A stretch of DNA of 64,000 nucleotides from Climacium dendroides. Its lineage: Eukaryota > Streptophyta > Bryopsida > Hypnales > Climaciaceae. Positions 50,029-61,920 of the stretch are shown in pieces; position 1 is the stretch's first letter, and each line of letters starts with the position of its first letter. The notes below the pieces were generated by a model. It was given only the letters and a program-made list of their open reading frames with translations, made no database searches and was not told the origin of the DNA. The position numbers and the translations under genes were made by a program. The stretch covers positions 21,642,047 through 21,706,046 of the forward strand of contig OX467087.1 in the NCBI GenBank assembly GCA_950106755.1. The letters are read 5' to 3'.

Positions 50029-51648
50029 TTAACCCATAAATGCCCAAGACACTATATTTTGGTATCACTAAACTTTGAAGTTAAATAAAACCTTATCAAG
50101 GTATTATCTTTAGTATTTCCTTCTTAAATTGAATATCCTTTGAATTCTTTTTGTAGCATCAAAAATTCAAATTTGAAAAAAAATCCTCCATGATTTATCT
50201 ATTGAAGATTTTTAGTAGCACCCAAATATTGATTTTGTAGTGTTAAAGGCTCTTAGAGATGTATGGAGCCTCAAATACACTAGGTCTTAGGGAAGAAATC
50301 ATTGTGTTATAGGTCATATAAGAAAAAAACATTTCTAATGGATCAAAAGGTTATAATGTTTGATATGAAGGTATTAAAACTATAAAAGTGATTTCAAGCC
50401 TTTCAATGCTCTTTCTACATGTCAAATCTAAATTGAGTTCATAAAAAAATATTAGGTTAAAGGATATATATAATATAAATAACAGTAATAAATTTATCAC
50501 TTTTAAAAATCTATTCTATAAATTTTTTTAATGAATTTATAATCATATAGAATAAATTTCATGATTACCATCATTGAAATGAGATAAGACTTATGTAGCT
50601 TTCCCATGATAAAAAAAATTAGTAAAATTGCACAGCTTTTGAAAAAATGCTATTGTTGACAAGATTGATGAAAGATGTTTGGTTAGCTAATACTTTATAT
50701 ATATTTTGAAATTAGAATGCTAAAATCGAAATGCTTAATTTCTAAAATCCCAAAGTCCCTATATAGAACTCTTAGGATTTCAAGTAAGCTTGTGTGATCT
50801 TGATTTTTGACATGATTTTTTGAAACCTTTTTGAAGATAGGAAAACCCAAAAGCTATAATTTTTTTCAATCAATGACCAGAAAAAAAAGTTATGCTACCA
50901 TGAGTCCAAAAAGTAGCTCAAAGGGCAGCCCTCAAAAAATCACAAAAATTTGAATTTTTTAATTTTTAATTTTGTTTCAAAGATCATATTTTTGTCTACG
51001 TCTAAAGCTTTGATTCACCCTATTTGGACTAGTGATGAAAAAGTTATGGACAATCTTATTTTTCAAGCAATCCAAGCATCTTCTTGAAAAATAACTTATA
51101 GAATGCATTTTTTAATGCAATTTTTATAATTTTTCAAAAAAAATGATTAGGCAAGGTGAAATTTGCCAACCAAAACAATCTCAGCATTGGAATTTTTGTG
51201 TTTCAATTCCATCTTAGAACTATTAACAATTTAGTTATTTCTTCAATCTTGAACCTACTTCTACTTAACAATTTTTTAATGAGTGAAAATTAAGTGTTTT
51301 ACTGTTGAAGTTTTTCTTAGATCCTCAACTCAATTCTTCAACATAAAAAATTAAAAAATCAAAATCAATAGTGCAAAAAATTTTAAGTTAAGTAGATTCA
51401 AAGCCAAAAAATCTAGCCAATCAAGGTGTGAAGAAAAATTATTTTCTTCACTTTAAATGCAAATATCTTGCAATTTAACAGTTAAAGTTTCTGAAATTTT
51501 TTCCATGCATTCATATACTAGTGTAATACAAGATCCTACAATTAGATATGTAAAAAAAACAATTTTTAAAGTCTTTTGCTCTTTGCTATAGAAATGGTAG
51601 TTTTGAGTAGGTTTTGATGGGAAAAAGCCTTGGGACTTTAGGGGTTAA
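50029..51648. mobile_element. composite TTAA-flanked element
   Basis: TTAACCCATAAATGCCCAAG at the left and CTTTAGGGGTTAA at the right. The left ~270 bp are the TT-C right half inverted, the next part is TT-C in forward orientation, and the right ~220 bp resemble TT-A. It is a rearranged mosaic, non-coding. Confidence 0.5.
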
Positions 51649-52231
51649 AAGTGCTCCAAAAACTCTAATTTTTTTCCATGGGTATATATATTATTTGATC
51701 ATTATGATTTTGATGTGTAATTTTTTAGATCATTTTGAATTATTGGAAAAAGGATATGAGGTTTTCAAATGACAGCCTAGAGCACTTTCTCTATTCTCCA
51801 AAAACTTGCCAAAACTTGCATAGTCAATCATCTCTTGATCAAACTACATTGATAGGTTCAATAGAAAAAATTGTCCATAGTCTCTTTGTTGTTTACAAAT
51901 TATTAGTGAGGTTTAGATTTCAATTTTTTTGCAAATGTAATAGCAAAAGGCTTTGTGTTCTATTAGAGTTTTAAATATGTGTATAGTATTAGGGGGCTTG
52001 TTTAATTGTTGGTTGATAACCGGTTTTTAAATAGTTGAAGTTAGGATTCAAGGTGTGTTAGGATTAGGTAGCAACTAGCTTCCTAGGGTTGGATTGGCTA
52101 CTAAGAAACAAGGATTGGTGGAAATGAAATATAGAATGCACTTAGGGTACTAAGTTGTGTATATGCCAAGAATTTCTACAACAAAAGCTTTATTTTGAAC
52201 CTAATCACACAATTTTGTGTCAACATCTAAC

Positions 52232-53161
52232 TTAACCCCTAAATGCTCAACCGCATTTTTTTGGCATTATAGCAATTTTGAGCAGCTCACTACGAATGGA
52301 GATTTCATTATTTTTCTTTGAAATTTTCACACAACATGTGCCCAAGGAGTTGCTTTAAGGCCTAACAATTTTCATAACTTTTGACTACACGGTTAAAAAG
52401 TTATTGCATGATATGTCATTTTCAACGTTTGGCGGGCAGCTCAAAAAAATTCTGAAAAATCACTTTTTAAAAAAATAAAAATTTGAAATTGGTTTTCTAA
52501 AGTTATGTAAACATGAAAAGCTTCAAATCATTCCATTTTGATTTATTAGATGAAAGTTATGAGCAAATTTAGTTTGCGGTACTTATGGATTCTTGACACT
52601 AAAATAAACTTTGGAGCCCTTTATTGAATTCAATTTTCAATATTTTTTGAAAAAAATAAAATTCTATGATATATATTGTATATTACAACATTACAACCAT
52701 TGGGATTCTCATTTTTCAATTCCATGAATAAATTATTAATAATTTAGTGTTTTAAATGATTGTCTATTTGTTTCTACTTACTATTTTTTTCCTACATGTT
52801 GTACAATTCCAAATTATCTCAAATTTTTTAAGCATGTAGCCAAATTGCCTTGAAGAATAAATTCAAAGAGTAACCACCATTTTGGATATTTTTTCATACA
52901 AATGTGACCTTGTGAAGTGTAGTTGCCCAGTTTTTTGCAGGGACAAATTTTTTTTTTTGTAAATTCAAATGCTAATATCTTGCAATCTACTTGATGGAAA
53001 TTTCTGAAATTTTTCCCATATCTTTTCAAACAAATGTACTTCAAAATCCTATGGTTACATGTGTCTAAAAAAGTTTTTCCCTAAAATTTGGTACTTGTCC
53101 TAAAAATTGCAATTTTGGAGTGTTTTTGGTGAAAACATAGTCCAATATATTTAGGGGTTAA
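52232..53161. mobile_element. TTAA-flanked element, family TT-A copy 2
   Basis: Ends TTAACCCCTAAAT and ATTTAGGGGTTAA, the inverse. Content matches copy 1 at 31887 in order, diverged. Non-coding. Confidence 0.72.
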
Positions 53162-54885
53162 ATTTGTATGGTTGTAATTTTTTTAAAGTAATAAACCATA
53201 TCAAAATTTGGATTTTTTGTTTAGTTTTGGACAAATTTAAAGAAGTTTGAAAAAAACTTTGTCATTTACAAATAAATTTTTTTTTAGCAAAGAATCCTAG
53301 TTTGATGTAGGAACCAAAAATGTAATATTAGAGAAGGTGATATTAATCCCTTTAAGTTCCATTATCTCCTAGAGGGACAAATGAAAGTTTGGGCATATAC
53401 CTATAAATTCAATTTTTGGTACAATTAATTTTTGAAACATTTTTTTATAATAGGAAAAGACATTAGCATTTTGGAAATAGAATATTTATTTCAATTGGTG
53501 CTTGGGAGAAAAACTTATTCCATTCTAAGTACAAATTTTAACTTGTCGAACAACAAAAGAAATCCTTAGAAATTTGAAGTTAATTTTTTTTCCTTTCCTT
53601 CAATCATAGATTATGATTCTATCTACAAGAAAAGCTTTTATTTGTTCCATTTGGAGAAGTGATAAGAAAGTTATTAGGCATCTTGTTTTGCCTCAATTAT
53701 AGTATCATCTTTAGAAAATAATGTATTAGATTTGTTTTTATGCTCAATTTTTACATTCCTCCCACCAAAGTTCAACAAGGTTAACTTTGATTGTTAGAGC
53801 AATACAATTGGGATTAATTTACTACATTTTAATTCTATCTTTGAGCTATCAACAATTTAGATTTTCATTCTAATTATCTAACTTGTACCTATTTCTACTC
53901 AACATTTTTTCCATTCCATTCTTTATGATGAAATTTTTTTAATTGAACAATTGAAATGCAAAATTTTTAAATTAGGATGATTCAAAGTCTTATAAACTAG
54001 TTTGTCATAGTGCCAAAAAAACATGTTTCTAGTTACTTTGAATGTAAATTTCTTGCAATCTATAAAGTCAAAGTTCCTAAAATTTTTTCCACTCATTCTC
54101 ATTCAAGTCTATTGCAAGACCCTACAATTATATTCAAAAGAAAAGAAAAACTAAAATCTTTTGCTCTTTGGACTAGGAATATATTTTTTGGATTATTTTA
54201 GAATAAGTTATGAATTTTCAAACAAGAAGTGTTGTAGGTCCCTATTTATGATCCTAGGTCTTTCATAAAGTATTCACTACAATTTCTAGAGAAAAATGGG
54301 AAAAGCAAGGAGAATGATTGGCTCTTGCAATAATGAATAATATTTTTCTTGATTTTTTCAATGACTATAGAGGTCAATTTAAGAACCACCTCCAATCCAT
54401 TTCAATCAGCAATTTATAGGGGCGGTTCTAAATGCCCAAGCGGAATTTGAGCCTCCTATCTTACAAGAAGGAACCCAAACACATGATATTCCATTATCCA
54501 AACCAAGAACTTTTTTTAATTTTTTAGTTTTTAATTTTTAACAAATAGAAGGAACCATTGCATTAAAAAAGACAAACCAAGAACTTTAGAACAATCTGCA
54601 TCATTGATTCAACTATAAATACTTGAAATCATTAAGGTGGGTACACCTAAAATTGCACCTTGCCTAAAACAATCATCATTACCATGTGTGCATCTCCAAA
54701 ATCAATATGTACATATGTTGAAGAAAGCATCTACTCAAAAAAAAATTGACCCTTTATTACTTTTACATACAATATCTGAATGTGGTTGTTTTTTGGTGTG
54801 TTCAAACTTCCTTTCACTTGCAAACCTAGTCTAATATTGATAATTAGGTATAGTAGCAAAAGATGATGGGTTGGGGGTACCCAAT
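53162..54885. other. AT-rich intergenic DNA
   Basis: No gene recognised. Segments near 54240-54440 resemble the arms of the foldback element at 42.6 kb. Confidence 0.3.
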
Positions 54886-55680
54886 TTAACCCCTAAATGC
54901 CCAAAGCCTTTTTGAACTTCTTGAAATTTGCTCTGAATTGAACAAAAGGACAACATTTTGATAAGTTGTATCAATATTTTTTGAATTGTGACCACACAAA
55001 TTCAAATTAGAAATGTTTGAGATCACATGGGAAAAGAAAACACAACAATATCACTTACGGATTAAAAGATTATAATATTTGATTGTGAGGGTGTTAAAAT
55101 TGTGAAAGTGATTTGAAGTCTTTCAATCCTCTTTTCACATGTCAAATCTAAAAAAAAATTCATAAAAAAAATTTGAGGTTAAAGGCCATAAAATGCATAA
55201 TCCCAACCAATTTACAACTTCTCACAATCTACCCTATAATTTTTTTAAATGAATTTCTAATGTGATTTTTTCTCCGGGATCTAGTGTATTTGAGGCTCAT
55301 TTTGAAGAGCCCTCAACACTAGAAATCCAAGATTTGCAATGAATACCCTTTTACATAATCATGAATAGATAAATCTTAAATCAAATTAATTCATTTTCAA
55401 AATTGGATTGTTGTTGCTAGAATTAAACTTCAGAAAAAAAATTCAAATACATAAATGACTTAAAATTATTACTTAGTAAGGTTTTATTTAACCCTAGAAG
55501 GACCTGAAGTCCTTTGAGGGTGTATAGTGTATTATGAATATGGTGAATTTGACCAAAAATACATTGACCAAATATTGTTCAATACAAAGTAAATTAACGA
55601 GGGACCCCAAGGACCTTTCAGAGTTAACTTTAAAGTATTTTTGACACCAAAATTTGGTGCCTCGGTCATTTAGGGGTTAA
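54886..55680. mobile_element. TTAA-flanked element, family TT-C copy 2 (795 bp)
   Basis: Ends TTAACCCCTAAATGCCCAAA and GGTCATTTAGGGGTTAA. Collinear with copy 1 but enlarged by a nested TTAA element at 55488-55627. Non-coding. Confidence 0.8.
55488..55627. mobile_element. nested TTAA-flanked element, family TT-B copy 2
   Basis: TTAACCCTAGAAGGACC and the inverse at GGACCTTTCAGAGTTAA. Relative to the empty site in the sister element (44727-44730), one TTAA has become two flanking 132 bp, the exact signature of a TTAA-duplicating insertion. Confidence 0.82.
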
Positions 55681-57228
55681 CCTTCAGTCAGTTCAGTGTG
55701 AACATTTCCAGAGGAGAAGTACCGTTTCAGGGTTCAAGTGCTCAACCTTGTGAAGACTAATTCACGCATGGAATTAGTACGACGCATACGTCTACCCTCG
55801 TGAACCTGAATCTTCCATTGTCATATTATCGTGACAGCTGATGCATTCGGTTACATGAGGTCAGGATTCCAAGGTTGCTGTAGTTTTTAAACAGAATGTA
55901 TATACGTAAGTGGATTCAATCAATATCTTCTAATACCATTCACACTTTAGCGAAACATTCATTCCGCAAAAAGATTTGCAGAAAAACTTCACAATTACAC
56001 ATTTGAAGCAGCATTATTCTGGCATATGCGAAACTCACAGTTGAGTCAAAGTATTGAGCAGTCGATCGATCTCTATCTCCATTGCATACATCGAGTGAAA
56101 CCAATATAAATTAGACCGTCAAGCTTACAGAGTGCAGCGTGGAAAACGATACAGTATATCCGTCCAGCAGAGTGACTAGCCAGGCCTACAGTATGAGGCA
56201 AAGTAAATTAAATCATACGGAGTACTAATTTGGCAAAATGATCACTATCATAATTGGCCAAAAGCTTGTCACAGATTGCCAGGTAACTCGTCACAAATCT
56301 GACGTACCATTCCACTTCCATCTTTCAGCAATCGAGACCCCGAAACGTCAATTTCGTTGAATTGGCGATATTCCACGAGGCAAAAATTATGACACATATC
56401 TTCCCAAAGGCCTAAACCTGACTCACCAGAAGACGAGCGTAGGTCTTTTCCAAGTCATTTCCCAAGTCTATGCGAGCCATGTTTTCTACTGGTGCCACAC
56501 GTCCGTAGAGACAATGACCTTCCAGAAGAGCCATAGTTTGACCTCTCGTCTGCATTTGAACGCTCATCCGAGTTGCACATCTAGACTACCTGGACGACTA
56601 ACAAATCAAAAGAATCCAACTTGGTCAACACAAGACATAAGACATCCATAATTTACTACAACGATGTCGTACCATCGCCGTCTCAACGAAAAAGTCTTGA
56701 GGGCACTTCAACATTCTGAAATTAGGTGCAAGGAACGGAATTGCTGCGATTTGTGCGGCAATTCTGATCGCAATTGGCAATCTTCTGATGCACTGCCTGG
56801 TGGAAGAGATCCTGGATCAAACCCTTAACTGACTAGCTTACAAGACTGAAGAATATACTACTGAAGTTGAGGGACAAAAAATCAACTAGAGAATGAAATG
56901 AAAGCTGAACGAATTGCTATACGATGACGCCCCAACTGGCCGCAGACATGCAACACTGGTAATTGGAACGGCAAGTTCAATCCCACCTATTATGATAAGA
57001 GAAAAAATGGGGGTCATCAAACATCAGTCAAATGTACGATATTTCGTGCAGAAATCAATTACGATAGAATGAAAATTGACAACCGATTTGAGAACAAGCC
57101 CTCGCACCTGTTCTTTTACAACAATCTTCGAACATAGGAAGGGTGCTACAGTAGTGCCATAGGTCCTCATTCTTGGAATCCGCAAAATCTAATCACTCAA
57201 AGCACATCCAAGATTATTGTAAAGGCGC
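55681..57228. other. intergenic region, base-balanced, no gene recognised
   Basis: This lies between the last TTAA-flanked element and the 3' end of the TMEM230-like gene. Composition resembles genic flanks rather than the AT-rich repeats, but I see no ORF with a domain and no clear splice series. It may hold an alternative 3' UTR or a non-coding transcript. Confidence 0.3.
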
Positions 57229-57234
57229 TTTATT
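57229..57234 (-). terminator. poly(A) signal of the TMEM230-like gene
   Basis: AATAAA on the minus strand, 103-108 nt beyond the stop codon, in a T/A-rich context. Placement and sequence fit a plant near-upstream polyadenylation element. Confidence 0.5.
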
Positions 57235-57336
57235 CTATATACAGCTTATTGTACAGTTGTGCTGCTGATCCTCAGAACACTACAACAGACCCAGAGTGTC
57301 AAACAGCTTCTCGCCACTTCAAGGTACGTGCAATCT

Positions 57337-58432
57337 TCAGACTGCAGGGATGTTAGAAAAAGAGAACCCTTTGTATCCCTTGTAAGCATAGTACGCGATC
57401 CTAGTGTAGTAGAACCCGGGCAAAAACAGAACACCTCCCAGAATAGCAAAAGCGATGCCTGTCATACAACGCACACAAAAACACGGAATCAGAATTGCGC
57501 TGTGTGAACCAAATTTCGTGTCCTAAAAAGCAACAAACTACAAATGACGAGACACCAGAAAGGAAATGCATACTTCAAAGAGTAAATGAGAAAGGACATA
57601 ATCCTCGAAACCTAAACCCACCCGCAACAAACCATGGAGCAGTCATTACACTTCAGTAAACCTTTCAAGAATTACTGTAGGAGAGAAATTGCTTTAGTTC
57701 AAAAAAACTCTGGGTTACAAAACCTCCAAAGGCTGAAAACACCTTCCCCCAATGAGCTCGTAAAAAGAAATCTCTTTAAATTAGCGAGTTAGCGTGGCCC
57801 ACAGAATTGCACTGGGAAATGTAGTAAACAAAACTGAAGGCAAAAAAACCCAAACCAGGTTTTCCAGAGAGCCGCAGGCAGGCAGATCGCAAAACACAGA
57901 AGGAATTGAGAAAGTGATTGATTTCCAGATATATACTAATGAGCTCGTTTAAATTTGAAGGCATAAAACTTTGGCAAACGAAATCCAAATAGTGCACTCT
58001 TCCGTGCGTTGGAATCCTCTTCGATTATATATCACAAATGCTTTAAACCTCATCGTTCTACTAAAAAGTAACGAAGCTCAGCACTTGAAGTGTCCTGTTT
58101 ACGTGTGGTAAACTCACACATTTAGGGTTTTTCCAACGAGTCGTCGATCCCATCCTACGCCAATCTTCACCGAAAAACAAGGCATACCGCAACATAATCG
58201 AAAACACAAATGAAGATTCAAGAGCACATTGAAAATAGCTGCACTCACCGTGGCCAGAATCGCCACCAATTTTGTACACCGACATGATCATGCCAAAGAC
58301 GATGCCGAGCGCCCCGAGCGTAAGAAGTGTCACCGCGAGCGCAATTTCTTTCACGGGAGGACCGTTGTGCACAATGAAGGTGCCGCCACTCACATCGTCC
58401 CGAATTGAAAACGTCTGATCCACGTACGCCAT
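57337..58432 (-). CDS. TMEM230-like small membrane protein, 2 coding exons
   Basis: The coding sequence is complement of 58432-58249 joined to 57458-57337, split by a 790-nt GT/AG intron inside a glycine codon, and encodes 101 residues. It starts [10 protein letters not shown], has the conserved [12 protein letters not shown] segment leading into a first membrane helix (about 28-53), then [10 protein letters not shown], and a second helix (about 63-80) followed by [19 protein letters not shown] and a C-terminal NIPAV. This matches the TMEM230/TMEM134 (DUF872) family along its full length. Family members are two-helix proteins of the endomembrane system, linked in animals to vesicle trafficking; the plant role is not established. 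An in-frame ATG six codons upstream exists at 58450, but the family start is MAYVDQ. It lies on the minus strand, alone, with a probable Helitron about 350 bp upstream. Confidence 0.9.
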
Positions 58433-58600
58433 AGCTTCCCACTCCAGCAACCCCTGAAAGAAAAATCAGCCTCTCAACACACTCCAATGCTGCTGCATGC
58501 TCCAGATGACTCACACAACACTCCTCCGGAATCCGTGCGTTGAGGATCGAGCAAATCTGTTTCCAGAACAAAGGGTTATGGGAAGCTTCAATACGAGAAC
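58433..58600 (-). promoter_or_regulatory. 5' UTR of the TMEM230-like gene with a tiny intron
   Basis: Reading on the minus strand, a GTGAGT donor at 58514-58509 and a TTTCAG acceptor ending at 58454 would remove a 61-nt intron, leaving a 21-nt leader piece directly before the start codon. Further upstream (58660-58690) is a GC-rich tandem GGGCC run, the only strongly GC-rich stretch nearby, likely at the promoter. The transcription start is not determined. Confidence 0.45.
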
Positions 58601-58780
58601 GCGGCTATGGCGACGGAAGGCAAAGCGACGAAGTAGCGTGGAAGACGTGAAGCGGAGAGGACGATAGCGGGCCGGGCCGGGCCGGGTACGTCGACCTACG
58701 ATGGTTCGTCGAAGTTTTGGTCGTTTGGAGTAGAAAGCGTCTTCGGATGTGCAATTTTTTTTGGCGAAATATCATAAGCA

Positions 58781-59313
58781 CTAGAGTGCCCTGTCAATCA
58801 AAACAAAAGTAAAAGTAATTTTCTAATTTTATTAAAACCAAAAACAACTCAAATATCCATAACTTTCTCACCGTGAGTTGGAATGCCACAAAACCAAGCC
58901 TGTGCACCCCTCCTTGCCGAGAGCTTTCCAACGGTACCAAAATTGTGACCAAAATATAAGAAAAAGTAATTTTTTAATTTTTTAGTTCTTAAAAATATTT
59001 TAAAATTCAATAACTTTCACACTGTGAGTCGGAACGCCACGAAACCAAGCCGGTGCACCCCTTCTCGCTGAGGGTTTTCCGATGGTACTGTACCAAGATT
59101 GCGACCAAAATATAAGAAAAAGTAATTTTTAAAATTTTTAGAACCAAAAATAACTCAAAAATGCACAACTTTCCGGAAGGCCACGGAACCAAGCCGGTGC
59201 ACCCCTTCTTGCTGAGGGCTTTCTAACGGCACCAAGCATGCGACTGGGGGACGCACGGTTCGGTAGATTTCAACGTGACAAACAAAACAAACATGCTGTC
59301 TTAATATAAGAGA
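58781..59313 (-). mobile_element. probable non-autonomous Helitron, second copy (533 bp)
   Basis: Read on the minus strand it begins TCTCTTATATTAAGACAGC and ends CTAG, again between A and T. The first ~75 bases match the copy at 39020. The interior is a threefold tandem repeat of about 142 bp, recognised by GGTGCACCCCTTC-type blocks at 58912, 59052 and 59196. It lies upstream of the TMEM230-like gene. Confidence 0.7.
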
Positions 59314-60549
59314 TTTCTGATCAATTAAGCCAACCCATTTCCGACCAATTAAGCAATTTCGCATATCTGGAGTGTTGTTTTCTTGAGTGGAGAAATTTTC
59401 CCATGTACAGAAATAGAGTTTAGAAGGATTCCATATTTTTCCAGAATTTTATTTCTCAAAACATAATTATTATGAATTTTTTAGTTGAAGATTCTATCCG
59501 ACACATTCTTGTCATATAGGTCCTCCTATTTCCAACCATAGGTTGGTTGTAAAATCAACCAAGATTGCAGCCAATCATAATGTGCCACGACTACATTGGA
59601 GATTGTGCCACAATTAATGTCCTGTTTTCTTTTGCTGATTGGAAAGAGTGTAGTCTATATGACGAAAATGAATCCCTAGTTGGGAATGGGTTGCCTCCCT
59701 TACACAAAATATTGAGATGAAATTAGCATATTTTTCCAAAAGAAAATGATATCTTGAATAAAATGATATATAAAAACAAATTCTTAGTATAAGGCTCACA
59801 TATGTTATATAAGAGTATTGTCATCAGTTGTACCAATAAGTAGCAAAGCATCTATTGCCCTCAGAGGTGCTGGTACCATGGCCACCTAGTGTTCTCCACC
59901 AACAACTTGTTAAAATTGGATTAGCCATCATTATTCAAATACTATAGTGAAGGCACCTATAATTGATCAAATAAAAAATTTGGGACATAATGAGGAGTAA
60001 TGGAAGGTGAAATAAATATTGCACAAGGTGCAGCAATATGAATGATGGGGATTGCAAAAAGTTTGGTAATTTTTGCACTGAAAGTGAAAAACTTACTATG
60101 ATTGTTACTATGATTTTTGAAAGGCCAAAGTACTTGTTGACCCATGGCCAATGCTTAGAGTCATCCAAAATTACTCACTAAGAGACTGGAAGCTATTTAC
60201 AACAGCATAGAAAATAAGACATATTGTAATTCTTATGACAACCAATGAAACAAGGAAGCTTCTTGTAACCTTTAAAATATTAAAAAAAACAAAAATTAAT
60301 CCCAACCTCTCCAAATTTAACACACCCTATTGATTGCTCATGGGGGTCTGGTTAGGAATGGATACCTCTACCATACTAAGGTACCAAGTCATGAAAAATG
60401 TCACTGTGGTACTTTTATTATCTTACATGAGTTGGTGGATGGTGAAGAAGTCAACAATTGAAAGTTATTTAATGAAACGGACAAGATAAATAAAGTCCTT
60501 TGATAGGGAGAGTATAGGCTTATTCTAGGAGCTAGAAGATTTTTTTTTT
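59314..60549. other. AT-rich intergenic DNA, possibly part of the Harbinger element
   Basis: No gene recognised. Part (59965-60175) is a dispersed repeat also present near 33.6 kb. Confidence 0.3.
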
Positions 60550-61920
60550 TTTTTTATTGATTATAACAATGAATCCATGGAGGCAACAATTATTGCACAA
60601 TTTACAAGTAGGACATGGGGATGATTAAGGCAAGGAGTAAGTTTGATCTATGCTTGTATCTCAACTTGGAGAGGTTTTGGATGAGAATAATGGTCAATAG
60701 TAGTAGGGTAGAAAAAGCTCTAAATGTTGATAGGAAATTTGAGAAAGGTTAGTTATGCATTGATATCATGATTATTTCTTTGATAATCTTATTTTTAGTG
60801 TACAAATGTTTGAACATTGTTTCTATATGCAAAAAGAATTGAGTTTGTAAGAATTATGAACACTATTTGTCTTCATAATCCATATTTTGTTCGAAAAAAA
60901 TTATACAAAATTGTTCAAAATTTGTTTGGACTTGTTTTGTTGCAAAAATGCACATTAGCTATGGATATGGTTGGATATGGGACTATTGTTGATGCCATTG
61001 TTGAATATTGTTGTATTGGAGAAAGTACAACAATAGAATTAATGAAGAGATTTTGTAGTACTAGAAGAAACTTGTTTTGGGGCAGTATTTGATCCCGGAC
61101 ATGGATGTCTCAATGGACATTAAGATGTTTAGGGATGGATGAGTCAAAATTTTCAATTTTAATGGATGTTGTGGAAAACATTGATAAATTTGTGTAAAAA
61201 CATGTTGATGCTATCATGGACATTGATGTTTTAATTGACATAAACGAAAGCACAATGATGTTTATTTTTAACATTAAAAAAGGTATAATATTGCCACATT
61301 ATCGAAGAGATATATTTTCATCCATTTTTACTATGGATAATTATGTAAAAGTTATTGTGCGATTTATTGTGGACTATAGTGAAAAGCTAAATACATGTGA
61401 AAAAAGAAAGGACGGGCAACCACTTGGTTGCAAAAAATCCTTTGATGAAGATGGTGACATGGCATCCAATAAGGTTGACATGTCATGCTACATCATCACA
61501 CGTTCTTGATATAGATCAATTAGAATTTGTTTTCAGTCCACTTACATGAGAAAACTCACATAATCTCATATTATCAATCAATTATGTATTAATGAAGCAA
61601 AGGATTGGCCAAGCATGTTTGGTTCTTTAAATTGTGTGTACTAGTTTTGAAAAAATTGTCTAGTAGTTTGGCATGGACAATTTCAAGACAAGAATGGTAT
61701 AAATAATATTTATCCTAGAGGCAATTGCTGAACAATCTTTGTAGATATGGTACGTGTTTTTTGGTTTGTTCAAGAAAAATAATGACCTAAATGTTTAAGA
61801 TAGGTCTATTGTGATTAAAGACACATTGATGGAAGATAGACATAATTTATTTTTCATTGTAAATGGCCACACCTACCGTAAGTACTATTTCAAGGGGTGT
61901 AGTTTGTGAAAAAAATAAGG
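60550..61920 (+). pseudogene. decayed Harbinger/ALP1-like transposase
   Basis: Fragments in several plus frames follow the plant ALP1/HARBI1 nuclease in order. SSRVEKALNVDRKFEKG lies near 60700. YFVRKKLYKIVQNLFGLVLL, then QKCTLAMDMVGYG and DAIVEYCCIGESTTIELMKRFC lie at 60880-61060. After a non-matching stretch of about 450 bp, WPSMFGSLNCVY, WHGQFQDKNGINN, LEAIAEQSL, FFGLFKKNNDLNV, DRSIVIKD and VNGHTYRKYYF follow at 61600-61900. Stops and frameshifts are frequent. The intervening stretch (about 61095-61545) may be a later insertion. The family is a DDE (DDE_Tnp_4) transposase, some members of which were domesticated; this copy is dead. Confidence 0.75.
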
